Below, one piece after another: positions 24,835 through 36,418 of a stretch of DNA of 64,000 nt. A model generated the notes under the pieces. The model did not search any database. It was given only the letters and a program-made list of their open reading frames with translations, and was not told the DNA's origin. Position numbers and translations under genes: made by a program. Source of the stretch: Erodium maritimum (taxonomy: Eukaryota > Streptophyta > Magnoliopsida > Geraniales > Geraniaceae); assembly GCA_963921825.1 (NCBI GenBank), contig OY997592.1, forward strand, positions 28,499,730-28,563,729, read 5' to 3'. Positions within the stretch are counted from its first letter, which is position 1; the number at the start of each line of letters is the position of its first letter.

Positions 24835-25203
24835 TGTCGTTAAATACAGTGTATGTGGCCACCACTGTATAAGGGACACATGTTGCGTTTTTATTAGACC
24901 AACTTGTGGTCCAATTAGATGAATGTGTACTTTGTCTATAAATAGACATTAGTTTGTTGAAAACAGGATAATGACTATATTGAATACTTAAAAAGTTTCA
25001 ACTCCAACTCCTTTCTCCGTGTGTACTTTGTTTTACTTTTTATAACCATATCTATGTATCACCATAACTACTATTGATCATTCAAAGGCAAGTTAATCAA
25101 GGTAGATCATCGAAAGCAAGTTAATCAAGGTAGATCATCGAAAGCATCTTGATCATCCAAACAAAGTCACTAAAAGCAAGGTGTGGATGTAAGTTTTATA
25201 ACA
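24835..25203 (+). repeat. 3' LTR of the copia element (369 bp)
   Basis: Intact LTR from TGTCGTTAAATACAG to TTTTATAACA. It follows the purine tract CCAAGGGGGAG and is bordered on the right by CATAC, the duplicate of 9853-9857. TATA-like box CTATAAATAG near 24937. Comparing it with the split 5' LTR shows small indels, including one extra AAAGCAAGTTAATCAAGG unit. Confidence 0.85.
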
Positions 25204-25665
25204 CATACAAGTCTATAATTTATGGTCAATCTTATTTTTCAATTTACTATTATTATTTTAATAAGAACCTATAAGTTACCATGCATAAACTTTTTTCACA
25301 TTCCAACACTACTTACATTTCTCAACATCTTTTCCTCTCTAACTTCTTAATTATCAGCGGTTATTCTTGTTCTCCAATATCTAAGAGCATCTCAAATGTT
25401 AGCCCATTGGAGCTGACTGTTGGATTAAAAAATTAATATTTCAACAAATCCTCAACCAATAGTCAACACTAACAGTCAGCAACCTCCAGTAGCCGCATGT
25501 TCGTGCTATCTGTTTGTATTGACTGTTCAAATAAAAAAAATACATTTTCCAAATGTGTTTGATAAAATACCTTATATTTCATAAAAGTAAAATGGCAATG
25601 ACATTTTGAAAGAAAATAATTGAAATACTAACATTGAGCTCAAACTAACTAGCATGTAAATACAA

Positions 25666-26951
25666 TTAAGCGTTGCCAAATTTATTCCAAATATGTTCGA
25701 CGGGGTCGTCCTTCAATAGATAATGAGCACTTTCATCCTGCATCATCTAGGTGTTTCCAACTATGACATGAGACGGGACGAAGCTTCCTCGCACAAATGT
25801 TGGTACGCTTGGCCCATCCTCATCTATTGGTTCAATGAAGCCATCGTATGTATGACCTTCTGTCTCGACTATCATATTGTGCATGATAACACATGCACTC
25901 ATGACTAAGCCGAGGGATTAGGGCATCTACATTCGGCTCGGTCGAGTGATAATGTGAAAGTGATATTGGAGGACCCCAAATGCTCGTTCCACATCCATCC
26001 TGTAAGCTTCTCGGACTTCTACAAACTTCTTCTATTTTAGTCGCTGAGCCAGTGGGATTGTTTTCACAAAAACTAGACATGAAGGGTAAATACCATCAGC
26101 AAGATAATACAGAAGTGTGTAGTGGTTACCATTTACCGTATATTGGAAAGATGGTTGCCAATCATTGATAACGTCCGCGAACAATCTGGATTGGTTGAGC
26201 ACAATTAAGTCGTTGTTGGATCCCGTCATGCCGAAAAACGAGTGCCAAATTCATAAGTCACGCGTGGCAACCGCCTCGAGGACCACAGTTGGTCTGCTCC
26301 CGTGGTCCCTCCTTGAATGTGATTCCCTCAAAGCCGTCAGACAATTCTTCCACTCCAGTGCATGTAGTCAAGACTACCAAGCATTCCTGGAAATCCACAC
26401 GCTTCATTCACCGCTAGAATGTAGTTCATATTAGCCTATGTTGGCCTACGCTAGCACGTTGGACCGAAGATAGTAACGACTCCCCTGTAAAATTTGTTCA
26501 CACACTCCAAAGCCGTGGTTTTGCCTATTTTCAGGTACTCGTCCAGTCCATCGGCTGTAATTTTATAACATAATTGCCTAATGGCCGCAATACATTTTTG
26601 ATACGGAGATAGCAAAACCCTACCCACAACGTCAAACCATTGAATGAAGTACATATCGTTATCCTCCAATGCACAAAGAATGCGGAGGAACACATCCTTT
26701 GGCATTCTGAAACGACGATGGAAATGCACCTCCTTATACACAGGGTTCGTACCGAAGTAGTCGCGCATTAAATGTTCGTTCGCAACTTCCCGGTCTCGTG
26801 CGATGTAGCTTCTCTTCTGTGCTTGTACTGCAGCCATTGCGTCGTCTAACAAACCCTGAACAACCTCGATGGACATGTATTCTTGGAGTGCTCCCGCCAA
26901 TATTTGCTCGAAAACAAACTCGTTGGCACGGGCATCGTCATTATTCGCCAT
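25666..26951 (-). pseudogene. Harbinger transposase (DDE nuclease) pseudogene
   Basis: The intact N-terminal part (26951-26451) contains NEHLMRDYFGTNPVYKEVHF, FRMPKDVFLRIL, SPYQKCIAAIRQLCY and DEYLKIGKTTALECVNKF, matching plant Harbinger nucleases. I start at MANNDDARANEF rather than 33 nt further upstream because the longer start adds residues atypical of the family. After a stop at 26451 the protein continues in shifted frames: GSLDYMHW (first catalytic Asp), GSNNDLIVLNQS (second Asp), YLADGIYPSC..FVKTIPL, DVERAFGVLQ (catalytic Glu), and finally DPVEHIWNKFGNA with its stop at 25666. All three catalytic positions are therefore still readable, but stops (26451 and others near 26430) and frameshifts break the chain. 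It would have cut the element's ends in the nucleus. Confidence 0.85.
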
Positions 26952-27036
26952 TTCGGTGAGATAAAATGGACACAAAGAATTCAAATGTAAGAGAAGAAAA
27001 TCAAAGGTGTGTTTTTGTTGGGTGCAATAGTCCTTA

Positions 27037-27419
27037 GGGATAATTCCATTTTAATACCCTAAAACTTTCGGATTTCGTTTTTAGTACCTTAAATGTTTTT
27101 TGTGCCACTTCAGTACCCTAAATCTTTGTTTATTCCACTTTAGTACCTAACGTCTGATTTTTTATTTATAAAAAATCATTTTTATTTTTCAAAAATTCAA
27201 TTTGTTTAAACTACCGAAGGGTAGTTTTGGTATTATTATAAAAGATAGGGTCATGTGCAAGGAACATGACGTTTTTCCATCCAAAAATTGATGGAAAATA
27301 AGACATTGAGTACTAAACTGGAATAAACAAAGATTTAGGGTACTGAAGTGGCACAAAAAACATTTAGGGTACTAAAAACGAAATCCGAAAGTTTTAGGGT
27401 ACTAAAATGGAATTATCCC
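27037..27419. mobile_element. Mutator-like MITE with long inverted repeats (383 bp)
   Basis: Starts GGGATAATTCCATTTTAATA and ends with its complement, ending ATTATCCC. The inverted repeat extends about 110 bp inward on each side (TAGTACC.., GGTACTA..), leaving an AT-rich centre. The flanking 9-bp direct repeat TAGTCCTTA (27028-27036, 27420-27428) is the duplication length of Mutator-like elements. It lies upstream of the transposase start inside the Harbinger element, so it arrived later. Confidence 0.88.
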
Positions 27420-27676
27420 TAGTCCTTATTATACATAATTTGGAGATAAGAAACATTAATTTTTGCTAATTTCAAATTCATTTTTTTTTCAAGGTCATAC
27501 AATTGGCCATTTGGATTTTCCAGCCATTGGCGCCGACGGTCTGTGCTGGTGGTAACGTCAGCATCGACCCTCACCGCCAACATCGAATCGCTGGCTTCTC
27601 GTCAGCTCAACGCCGGTGTTTGCTCCCCGCCAATGCCTTACCGTCGACTTCTCTACCAATATTGGGGATGCTCTAA

Positions 27677-28569
27677 ACTCTTTCCTCTGTTTCATTTCTG
27701 AACATTTTTTCTGATCATTATTTATTTGGTTTTGCAATTTCACCCATGGTTTTAACCGAACCGATTTTCTATCTTTTAACACAATCCATGACTTCCTCTC
27801 TTTTGCCTAACTATTCATTTTGATATGAAGAATGTCAGAATGACAATGCAACTCTCATATATAAAAGTAGTTCAGTTCATATGTATTTTGCAAAAGAAGT
27901 CCATGTGTGAATGAATTTTTATTTTTCTTTTCAGTTTTCTTCTTCTTTTGATAGCCTCACTCTTATTCTTTTCATTGGTGGTAATGGATTTTACAATAAA
28001 AGCCTCGAAGAGAGAAATTAAATCATTAATGATTTCAACCTAAGTTCAAATCTATTAAACTAGACTTGGTGTTGATTGGTCGACCCGACCACCCGCCCGG
28101 CCCCAAAACATGATCCACCCGCTTGCTATCGGGTCCGGTAGCCTTCAGTCCATATCGCTTGAGGCTGACCGAGTCCGGGTATTGTGTGAACAATCCGAGT
28201 ACCCACTTGGTGAGCAGCCCTACCGTCTGTAATACAAAACATTATATATACAACATTAACGGATAGATTTCACATACTGATCCTTACATCACACAATACC
28301 CCACCCAATTATTGAGGACATAGGGTGAACTACATTCCGAGCTCAGATCGGAATTGGCATGGGCTTGAGATCAATCCAGCCCAAACCGTCCATTTCAAAA
28401 TTGATAATGACCAAATAACCCCCATAGCCCAATCTCCAGAAGCTTCTCTAGCTACTCTTCCGTCCCTCTCTGTCCTCTAAAAACCCTACTAAAACCCACT
28501 CTTCCTACTCATCTTCTCGCTTCTTCCGTCTCGCCTTACCCACTAATCTGTGGCGGAGCTTCTTCAATC
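27677..28569. other. 5' flank and presumed promoter of HSP90-6
   Basis: About 0.9 kb between the Harbinger element and the HSP90-6 start codon. A GC-rich patch at 28078-28225 (CGACCCGACC, GCCCGGCCCC) may be a relic of a transposon end but no border can be proved. The last 130 bp are C/T-rich, as in plant 5' leaders. Confidence 0.4.
28438..28447 (+). promoter_or_regulatory. possible heat-shock element
   Basis: AGAAGCTTCT fits the two-unit heat-shock-factor pattern nGAAnnTTCn, 123 bp before the HSP90-6 ATG. A third clear unit is lacking, and plant mitochondrial HSP90 genes are not always heat-induced, so this is a weak candidate; it could also lie within the 5' leader. Confidence 0.25.
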
Positions 28570-31500
28570 ATGCACACACTCTCCAAGCGCTCCGTCTCCG
28601 CCGTCCTGCGTACCGGTGGCTCCCGTTATCGGAACTCCGCCGCCGCTATCTCTTGCTCCTCTCCTTTCAACAATCCCGTACGTCCATCGCTTGTTCACTT
28701 ACCGGTCATTGATTAGATCCCTTTTATTTCAACAGAAAAATAATGATTACATTTTGGCAACAATAGGATCACAATATATAGCAACTTTAATAAAAATTTC
28801 TGTTGATTCTTCATGAATAAGGGCAGTATTACTCTGCCTCCCCTTAGGAATTCTATAAAATTATCAAATTTAGTTTAATTTGTCCCTTGGGTTTTGCTAA
28901 TTTTGGGTGATTCTTTTTATTTTATTTTATCATTGTTGCTTTATATATTCTTAATTCCGCGATAAAATTTAATTGCTTTTCTCCTCATTATTTTCAAGCA
29001 GACTGAAGAGAGTGACTCTAAATCCAGATGGTATTCAGTGCTAAACACTGGAAGGAGTAATGCAACTGGATCCTCAAAACAGCTGAATATAAACAGTGGA
29101 ATGTATTTTGGAAACCGATACAATTCTACTTCTGCTGAAGCATCATCATCAACTGCGCCTCCAGCTGAGAAATATGAGTATCAGGCGGAGGTATAACAGC
29201 TATGACCTACTGTGGTTAAATTGAAATTCGTATAATAATTGTTTATGGTATTGATGTTTGTTAATGGTTTCCTGTTGATGTCAGGTTAGTCGCCTAATGG
29301 ACCTCATCGTTAATAGTTTATACAGCAACAAGGAGGTGTTTCTCAGGGAACTTATCAGGCATGTTTTCTGCTGTAAATGTAATGCTGTATATATTTGAAT
29401 CACTGAGTCCAATTTCTTGCTTGGCATATTCTCATATGTTAGGTTTGTACTCTGGGCAACATGGGTTGTTCAGATAATTGCTTTCTCTTTTTTTTGGTAT
29501 GGCAGTGAATTATCCTTGTATGATGTTATAAAATAACCATTATTGTGATATATATGCATCTTCATGCGCACCCCGGATGTTGAAATTTCATTTTATTTTA
29601 ATAGTCTGTTTCTTTTGGATTGGTATCGTATTTCTTCATCTCATTAGTTGAACTAATATTTGCTCACAGCAATGCAAGTGATGCTTTGGACAAGTTGAGG
29701 TTTCTGAGTGTTACAGAACCTGACCTTATGAAGGACGCACCCGATCTTGATATCCGCATCCAGGCTGATACAGATAACGGGACCATCACAATCATGTCTG
29801 TTATCTGAGTTATAACTGTCATTTTACTTTGCCATCTTTCTGTATGTGGGAACTTGAAACTTTTGCCGTCTATGCAGTGACTCGGGCATTGGTATGACCC
29901 GGCAAGACCTAGTTGACTGCCTAGGAACTATTGCACAAAGTGGAACTGCAAAATTTCTGCAGGCACTAAAGGTCTGTATCCTTTCTCCATCTAGTGCTGA
30001 GAAACTAGTTCTGTTTGATTTGTGTAATTATACGAGTCTCATTGTTTCTCAGGATAGCAAGGATGCTGGTGGTGACAACAATTTAATTGGTCAGTTTGGT
30101 GTGGGTTTCTATTCAGCTTTCCTTGTAGCTGATCGGGTATGTCCTTGTCCTGAACTGGACAAAATTTTATTCATAAGCATATGTAAGGGAAGGTCATGTA
30201 GTTTTTTTTGAGTAACTTTATCTCTTCCCACTGGAAGGTTATGGTCTCCACTAAGAGCCCAAAATCTGATAAACAATATGTATGGGAAGGAGAGGCCAAT
30301 GCTAGCTCCTATACCATCCGTGAGGAGACAAGTCCAGAGAATCTACTACCAAGGGGAACCCGTCTTACCTTATATCTCAAGGTCTGTTGAGTGTATTTAC
30401 TTATTTTTGGTGTCATTTGTCTTTTCAGTTGTTTTTCCAAGCTAACACCATTGTTTATGTCCTAACTCAGCGTGATGATAAAGGTTTTGCACATCCAGAG
30501 CGGATTCAGAAGCTTGTGAAAAACTATTCACAATTTGTCTCATTTCCAATATATACTTGGCAAGAAAAGGGATACACTAAAGAGGTGTGGTTTTGATTTT
30601 TTTTTCTTCCCATTTTATCATTGTTTCCCTCATTACTTTTGACATTCCACTTTCTGTACTGTTTTCCTAATAGTTTTGATCTATTCCAGGTAGAGGTGGA
30701 GGAGGATCCAGCTGAAGCCAAAAGTGACGATAAGGATGAGACAACTGAGGTAGTTCTTTGTTTGTCGCAATTTCCGATAGATTAATTCAATGTATCTCTG
30801 TTTGTAACTAGGAGTTAAACCGCCATATGATGAACATTTTTTTTTGTGCAATTGAGTTGCAGAAGAAGAAGAAAACTAAGACTGTTGTCGAAAGGTACTG
30901 GGACTGGGAGCAAGCAAATGAAACCCAACCAATATGGGTAAGCCTTGGAAGCAATATAGTTGGGTTTGTTACTTTCTATAATGCTATTATTTTATTGAAA
31001 ACATATGCACAATTTTCCAAACAACGCAGCTCCGGAACCCTAAGGAAGTCAGTATGGAGGACTATAATGAATTCTACAAGAAGACGTTCAATGAGTATTT
31101 GGATCCGCTGGCATCTTCACACTTTACAACAGAAGTAAGAATTTATTATTATGCTTTCACTCAAGCTCCAACATTACAATCTTCGGTCTGGTCCATTTAT
31201 GTTAAAATTTTAAAGATGTGAGATACTGCATAATGACTCTCTACTTTCTACAATTAGAACTGCACAATTGACTAGAATTAGAAGGCGATAAAAATGAAAT
31301 AATTTTTGTATCTCTTGATTATTGCTCTGTGGTTATGTTCTTAATAGTGTTTAATCCCTTAATTAACAAATACATACCACATTTACCTTTTGAGCTGATG
31401 ATAAATGTACTGCAGGGTGAAGTAGAGTTTAGGTCTATCCTTTACGTGCCAGCCTACTCTAACACAGAAAGGGATGACTTTGCTAATCCCAAGACAAAAA

Positions 31501-33771
31501 ATATAAAGCTCCATGTGAAGCGGGTGTTTATTTCAGATGACTTTGATGGAGAGCTGGTCAGTATTACCGGGTGATGCTATGTGAAATAATGTATGTAGTT
31601 TTTAATGCACTTGTGCTAATATCGTCTTTGAAATCCGTTCTTAGTTCCCACGATACTTGAGCTTTGTCAAGGGTGTTGTTGACTCCAATGATCTCCCCCT
31701 TAATGTTTCCCGTGAGATACTTCAGGAAAGCCGTATTGTAAGTGCCTCGGAAACAGAAATATGTTCTGGTGGTATTAAATTTATTCTACCCCTTCCTGTT
31801 AGTGTTAACCTTTTCTTGCTCTTTTGTGCTTGAAGGTACGGACTATGAGGAAGCGGTTGGTTAAGAAGGCCTTTGACATGTTTTCAGGAATATCCTTGAG
31901 TGAGAACAAAGAAGTGAGTCTATGTTTCGGAATCTATTCAACCCAATTTCATTCTAGTTTATGATTTTTTGTTCAAAGGGCCATTGGAAATTTTGGCTTC
32001 TATCATGTGCAAACAAAATGTCTATAACTTTCTCTCCCCTTCTCTCTTTTGCCCCAGTACAATATCTGTAAAACCCGTCTCCTGTGGTTGCCTGCCACAA
32101 ATTTTACCTTTGTCCTTATCAAACCATCAGAGACTTTTACTTTCAAGTGAAGGCTGTACTCTATTATTTCTGTATTTCATGTAAATCTTCTTTCTGGTGC
32201 AGGACTTCGAGAAATTCTGGGAGAACTTTGGAAAATACTTGAAAGTTGGATGCATTGAGGATCGTGAGAATCACAAGCGCATTGCACCGTTGCTTCGGTT
32301 TTTCTCCTCTCAGAGCGAGAATGAGATTATCAGCTTAGATGAGTATGTTGAGAACATGAAACCAGATCAGAAGGATATCTATTTTATTGCATCTGACAGT
32401 GTGAATAGTGCAAAGAATACACCATTCTTAGAGAGGCTCGCTGAGAAAGATATTGAGGTGTGTTCCTATCATGTAACATAATCTTGCGATTTTAGATTGC
32501 TTATTTCTGTTGTAGTCTATACTAGCTGTACATATGGGTGTTAATGTTCTGGTGTTCCCGCAGGTCTTGTTTTTAGTTGATCCAATCGATGAGGTTGCTA
32601 TCCAGAATCTGAAATCGTACAAGGAGAAGAATTTTGTTGATATCAGCAAGGAGGACTTAGATCTTGGTTTGTCCCTGTCCTTATCTAGTTCTTCTACCCT
32701 TTGGCAGGGCTCAATTTTTAAATTAAGAAGTTTAAACATTAGTAATTTTAACCTGCCGAAGTTCTGACATAGGTATTAGTTTTTTACTTGTCCTCCTAAA
32801 TTCTAATTGTGTCTGGCCAATGTTGGTAATTCGATGACTGGCTTTAATTGCGAATGGCTTAAAATTTTAGTTGCTGCCACAACATAATGAGTGTAATTGT
32901 TAATCAAAACTGTGCAGGTGATACGAACGAGGAACAGGAAAAGGCAAAGAAGCAGGAGTTCGGTCCAACATGTGATTGGATAAAGAAACGTTTAGGTGAT
33001 AAAGTTGCTAATGTTCAGATTTCAAACCGGCTGAATGCATCACCTTGTGTTCTGGTAGCCGGGAAGTTTGGCTGGTCTGCTAACATGGAGAGGTACAGTT
33101 GAGTCTTGCTGCTAGCCAGTTTTAGAGTTTTTCATCCTAACATATAAATGAACTTTTGTAGGCTTATGAAGACACAGACTGTTGGTGGAGGGTCGCACAT
33201 GGAATTCATGAAAAGCAGGAGGGTATTGGAGATCAATCCAGAACATCCAATAATCAAGAACTTGAATGTATGACAAACAATAAGCTGTACAATCTCCAAT
33301 CCATTTCATTTCTTCTAGGGTACATTAATATGGTTTCATGCCTGTTAATGCAGGAGGCATGCAAGAGTAACTCAGATGATGAGTCGGCCCTGAAAGCTGT
33401 TGATCTTTTGTTCGACGCTGCTTCAATTTCCAGTGGTTTCACGGTGAGTGTTTATTCCCTTTCCAAATCTACCTGTTTCGGTATCAGGAGGGCAATTTCT
33501 TCCACTACCCCTAATTTCTGTTTTACATGTATGTTGATCTACTTGTGTATATGGTTTACAACTTGTAACGATGGGATATAATTATGGACCTATGCAGCCT
33601 GAGAATCCGGCGCAACTAGGCGGGAAGATATATGAGATGATGAATTTGGCTCTATCAAGCAAATGGTCGTCTAGTCGGGATGAGTATCCAGGAACCCGAC
33701 CGGACATTCAAGAAACATTAGAGGCTGAAGTGATTGAACCAGTTGAGCCTAGTAGTAGCAGCCACCGGTGA
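28570..33771 (+). CDS. HSP90-6: mitochondrial HSP90 chaperone (HSP90-6/TRAP1-like), 20 exons
   Basis: ATP-driven chaperone of the organelle matrix. Coding exons: 28570-28677, 29002-29190, 29285-29358, 29670-29795, 29878-29971, 30053-30136, 30238-30381, 30471-30584, 30690-30749, 30863-30937, 31030-31134, 31416-31556, 31645-31737, 31836-31913, 32203-32457, 32564-32666, 32918-33092, 33162-33267, 33354-33443, 33598-33771. They sum to 2388 nt, 795 aa, close to the roughly 800 aa of Arabidopsis HSP90-6, with every junction in phase. Residues 1 to about 85 are Ser/Arg/Ala-rich with few acids at the start, as in a mitochondrial presequence ([20 protein letters not shown]). The GHKL ATPase domain follows: [23 protein letters not shown] (about 167) and [17 protein letters not shown] (about 210). 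A short acidic/Lys-rich linker precedes the middle domain, with [12 protein letters not shown] (about 460; its Arg reaches the ATP gamma phosphate in the family). The C-terminus ends SSSSHR and lacks MEEVD, as expected for an organellar member. All introns are GT..AG except intron 3 (GC..AG). No disabling change is seen. Confidence 0.95.
29359..29669 (+). other. non-canonical GC-AG intron 3 of HSP90-6
   Basis: The reading frame requires exon 3 to end …CTTATCAG at 29358 and exon 4 to start CAATGCAAG at 29670, giving ELISNASDA across the junction. The intron therefore starts GCATGT and ends CACAG. No GT at or near this point keeps the frame and the highly conserved residues. GC-AG introns are a known minor class that usually have a strong donor context, as here (CAG before GC). 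Confidence 0.85.
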
Positions 33772-34260
33772 AGGAGAGTAGAGTCTGAGGGCTATTAGTA
33801 CTGACAAATATTCGGATGGCTGCATTTGATATGTTCTAATTTGAATTGCAGTATACCCAATCCGTTTTATGAGCGGGTACTTATATTATTGCTTTATCTA
33901 ACGAAATCAGCTTATATGATTTTTTTTGTTTGATAGTCTCATCTCGGGTCCTTTGTTCAGTGTCTCGTACTTCATGGAATAAATACTTTCTGATATCTTT
34001 ATAGTTTGTTTTGTACTTTTAAGTCTTATATACTTAAAAATGTCTAATGTGACAACCCATTTATTTTTTTGGGACTGAATAGTTTAATAAAACTATTTTA
34101 TCTTTTTGCATTTATAATTATGTTTTCGTATCAAGTAAAGATTGTTATACTAAAAAATGTCTAATGTGACAATCCATTTATTGTTTGCCACCGAGTAGTT
34201 TGAAAAGATTTTTTTTTTGTATTTAGAATTATGTTATCTTATGAAAAAAAAAAGATTATT
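33772..34260. other. HSP90-6 3' UTR and an imperfect tandem duplication
   Basis: The first 200 bp are AT-rich and probably the 3' UTR; AATAAATAC near 33978 could be a polyadenylation signal. From about 34036 to 34255 a segment of roughly 110 bp occurs twice, both copies starting AAAAATGTCTAATGTGACAA and ending near AGATT. No coding potential. Confidence 0.5.
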
Positions 34261-35237
34261 TTACGTCTCTTTATTATTAATGTTTTGTCGCAGCTCTCCC
34301 TCTTCACGCGAGCTAGGGTTAAGGTTTTGTGAAAGTTCACCTTCGACAACACTCATGGCATCAACGGGTGATCTTGATGGAGGTGAAGCGTGCTTCGACG
34401 CCGAGTTGTTCCGGAAACCGAGTAGCCTGGAGCGGGTTGTGCAGGAGTGAGAGGCAGGCGAGGAAACGAGGATGGCTTCGCTTCCGGTATCCATGGAAGG
34501 AGGCACGTTTACGCCGGTAGAGGCGATGACGCCGCGGGGAACAATCGCGTCTCTGATGCTGTTTTCGGCCCTGAGGACGGAGGAGGAGGTCTGGGGAGAG
34601 GGGGGCTGGTTCCACTCGGCGGCAAGGGGTGTTTGACGTACCCCGATGAATGGGCCGCGTCCGAGGTGGCTAGGCGGTGGCTCGTGGGGGAGAACGCAAG
34701 AGGCCGGGGAGGGGTTTGAATGGTTCTCGTTCCCGACGGGCACGAGAGAGTGTCAAGAAGGGGGAGGAGCTCTTGCCGATCGTGGTGTCATCAGATACGA
34801 GTGCCACGGCGGAGGAGTCGCCGGAGGCGCTGGCATGGAGGAGAAGTAAGGGGAAGGGTTTGGCGCGAGACAGAACTAGGGTTTCGGATGACGGGCTGGG
34901 CAGAGACTGTGGGGATGTGGGCCTGGACCGGGGATTCCTCACGGAGGCGCGTCGTGCTGGGCCGGTTGGACCGGAGTGGCTACCACGGGCTGGGCAAGGA
35001 ATTGGCTAACGGGATCAGCCCACAGGTGTAACGGGTTGGACCCGAGGTAGACCAAGTGATGTGGCGCGCTGGGCTGCCAGGTACGGGGCTGAGGCGGGGC
35101 GTAATGGGCCTCCTCAGTCTCGGGTAAGTTTGGTTGGGCCGGAGGAAGGGCCGGTCGGGTACGGGGCTTAGGCGGGGCAAACCCGGGTCACTCACAGGCG
35201 GGTCAATCCGCCTGGAACTAGGTTTGACCCGATTCGG

Positions 35238-36219
35238 TTGGGTAATCTGGGTGGGTCGGATCCGACTGTTGGATTCGACCTATATGGGGTCCCTGGTCGT
35301 CCGAGATGCGAATTTCGAGGCTCTAGGGAGAAGGTCGGGGATCTGGGGTCCAAAATGTCTTCGATGTATATCAAGGAGGTGGTGGTTCCAACCATGGAAG
35401 TCTCAGGTCGAGGTTCCCAGTATCAGTACTCACTGGCTGCAAAGGTACTGACGTCAAAGAAGTTTTTTTGGAAGTCCCTGGTGGCTCGAATGGAGGACTT
35501 ATGGGCAATGAAGGTAGAAGCGAAGCCCCTGGACCCTGGAAGGGGGGTTGGTTGTGTTCTTTTTCAAGTCGGCTAAGGAGAGAGTGAGGGTTCTTCTACG
35601 GAAACCATGGGCTTACTGGGATTCTTTGGTGTTATTCACCGATCTGAGAGCCAACATGCAGGCAGGGGATCTCAGCTTTCACCATTTTTCTGTCTGGGCT
35701 AGGGTGTCTAACCTGCCGGTGGGAGCATGGAATAAAGAGGTGGGCTTCCGGGTAGGGAATATGCTTGGGGTCTGTCAGGCGGTGGATGTGGACAAGTCGG
35801 GGCTTTGCTGGAGAGATTTTATGAAGATCAGGATTAGGGCTGACATCCGAGTTCCATTGCAGAATCAGATCTGGTTCCGGCTGTCGGAATCTCAGGTACG
35901 CACGCTCCTCCACGTGTCGTACGAACATCTCCCGGATCACTGCTTCAGTTGTAGTTGTGCGGGTCATCTTTTTCCGGTGTGTCCGGTCACGGGGGGTGTT
36001 CGGGGGCCATCGCTAAGGACCCCAGCTAATCCGCGATCGGCTTTGGAAAAGGCTAAACATGGGAAAACTACCCCGGGAACGAACTGGGATTATCTGGGAG
36101 GAGCTGCTAGGGTCTCCTCGTTACTCGAAGCCGACAACGCCCTAGCAGAGCCAAGAGAAAGGGGGGCACAAGGACCAAGAGATCTGTCGTCAGGAATTCC
36201 AGACGGGATGGCTTCCTAG
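35238..36219 (+). pseudogene. LINE ORF1 protein (DUF4283 plus zinc knuckle), frameshifted
   Basis: Two overlapping frames make one protein. The first (to about 35570) has LAAKVLTSKKFFWKSLVARM and the start of a DUF4283-like RNA-binding domain. The second (from about 35548) continues with VFFFKSAKERVRVLLRKPW, HHFSVWARVSNLPVGAWNKE and RIRADIRVPLQNQIWFRLSE, then YEHLPDHCFSCSCAGHLFPV with the following C, a CX2CX4HX4C knuckle (near 35935-35985). The frame change near 35550-35570 and a stop at 36219 disable it. In the LINE family this protein coats the element RNA; domain names come from family knowledge. Confidence 0.75.
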
Positions 36220-36418
36220 GGAGCATACCACATCGCTCTTCGGGAAGAAGAGGTTAGAGAGAGATGGGGAGATTGAGGAACCGGAGGGGTCGACGACATC
36301 CGATGGGGCGTTAGGCACAGCAGCGGCGGGGGGCCACAAGCACCCCCTTCCTCCAAGAATGAGACTCTGGAGTTCCAGGGAGGGGTCAGTCGACGATACC
36401 ATCTCCCCTGGCCTTACG

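Larger units (their letters stand above)
9858..25203 (+). mobile_element. Ty1/copia retrotransposon split by three nested insertions
   Basis: The element begins TGTCGTAAAATACAG at 9858 and its second LTR begins TGTCGTTAAATACAG at 24835. The flanking 5-bp duplication is CATAC at 9853-9857 and 25204-25208. Three LTR-only insertions (9941-15989 with 12317-15605 inside it, and 18373-21538) interrupt it; without them it is about 6.1 kb. Gag remains are near 17.8-18.1 kb and integrase remains near 22.1-22.4 kb. The 3' untranslated part, with repeated CACTCTTTTTCCCTTAT and GTTTTGTCCCAC motifs and the tract CCAAGGGGGAG before the LTR, is typical of plant copia elements. All coding capacity is lost. 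Confidence 0.85.
25385..27673 (-). mobile_element. PIF/Harbinger DNA transposon (2.3 kb)
   Basis: The ends are GAGCATCTCAAATG at 25385 and TTGGGGATGCTC ending at 27673, an imperfect terminal inverted repeat of the PIF/Harbinger kind. The flanking 3-bp duplication is TAA (25382-25384, 27674-27676), as expected for this superfamily. It holds a decayed transposase (25666-26951, minus strand) and a later Mutator-like MITE (27037-27419). I see no trace of the Myb-like second ORF found in autonomous PIF elements. Confidence 0.85.

Noticed and set aside
24677-24949. ORFs overlapping the copia 3' end
   Set aside because: They read across the untranslated 3' region and LTR, which carries only the conserved non-coding motifs.
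28078-28225. GC-rich patch before HSP90-6 that resembles a transposon end
   Set aside because: No matching inverted end or target duplication could be found.
29620-33581. Intron-spanning ORFs in HSP90-6 (for example 31969-32184 and 33270-33581)
   Set aside because: They are exon pieces read into introns; the spliced model explains the coding sequence.
34261-35200. Many overlapping ORFs on both strands
   Set aside because: GC-rich LINE leader and ORF1 start in mixed frames; only the 35238-36219 part has recognisable motifs.
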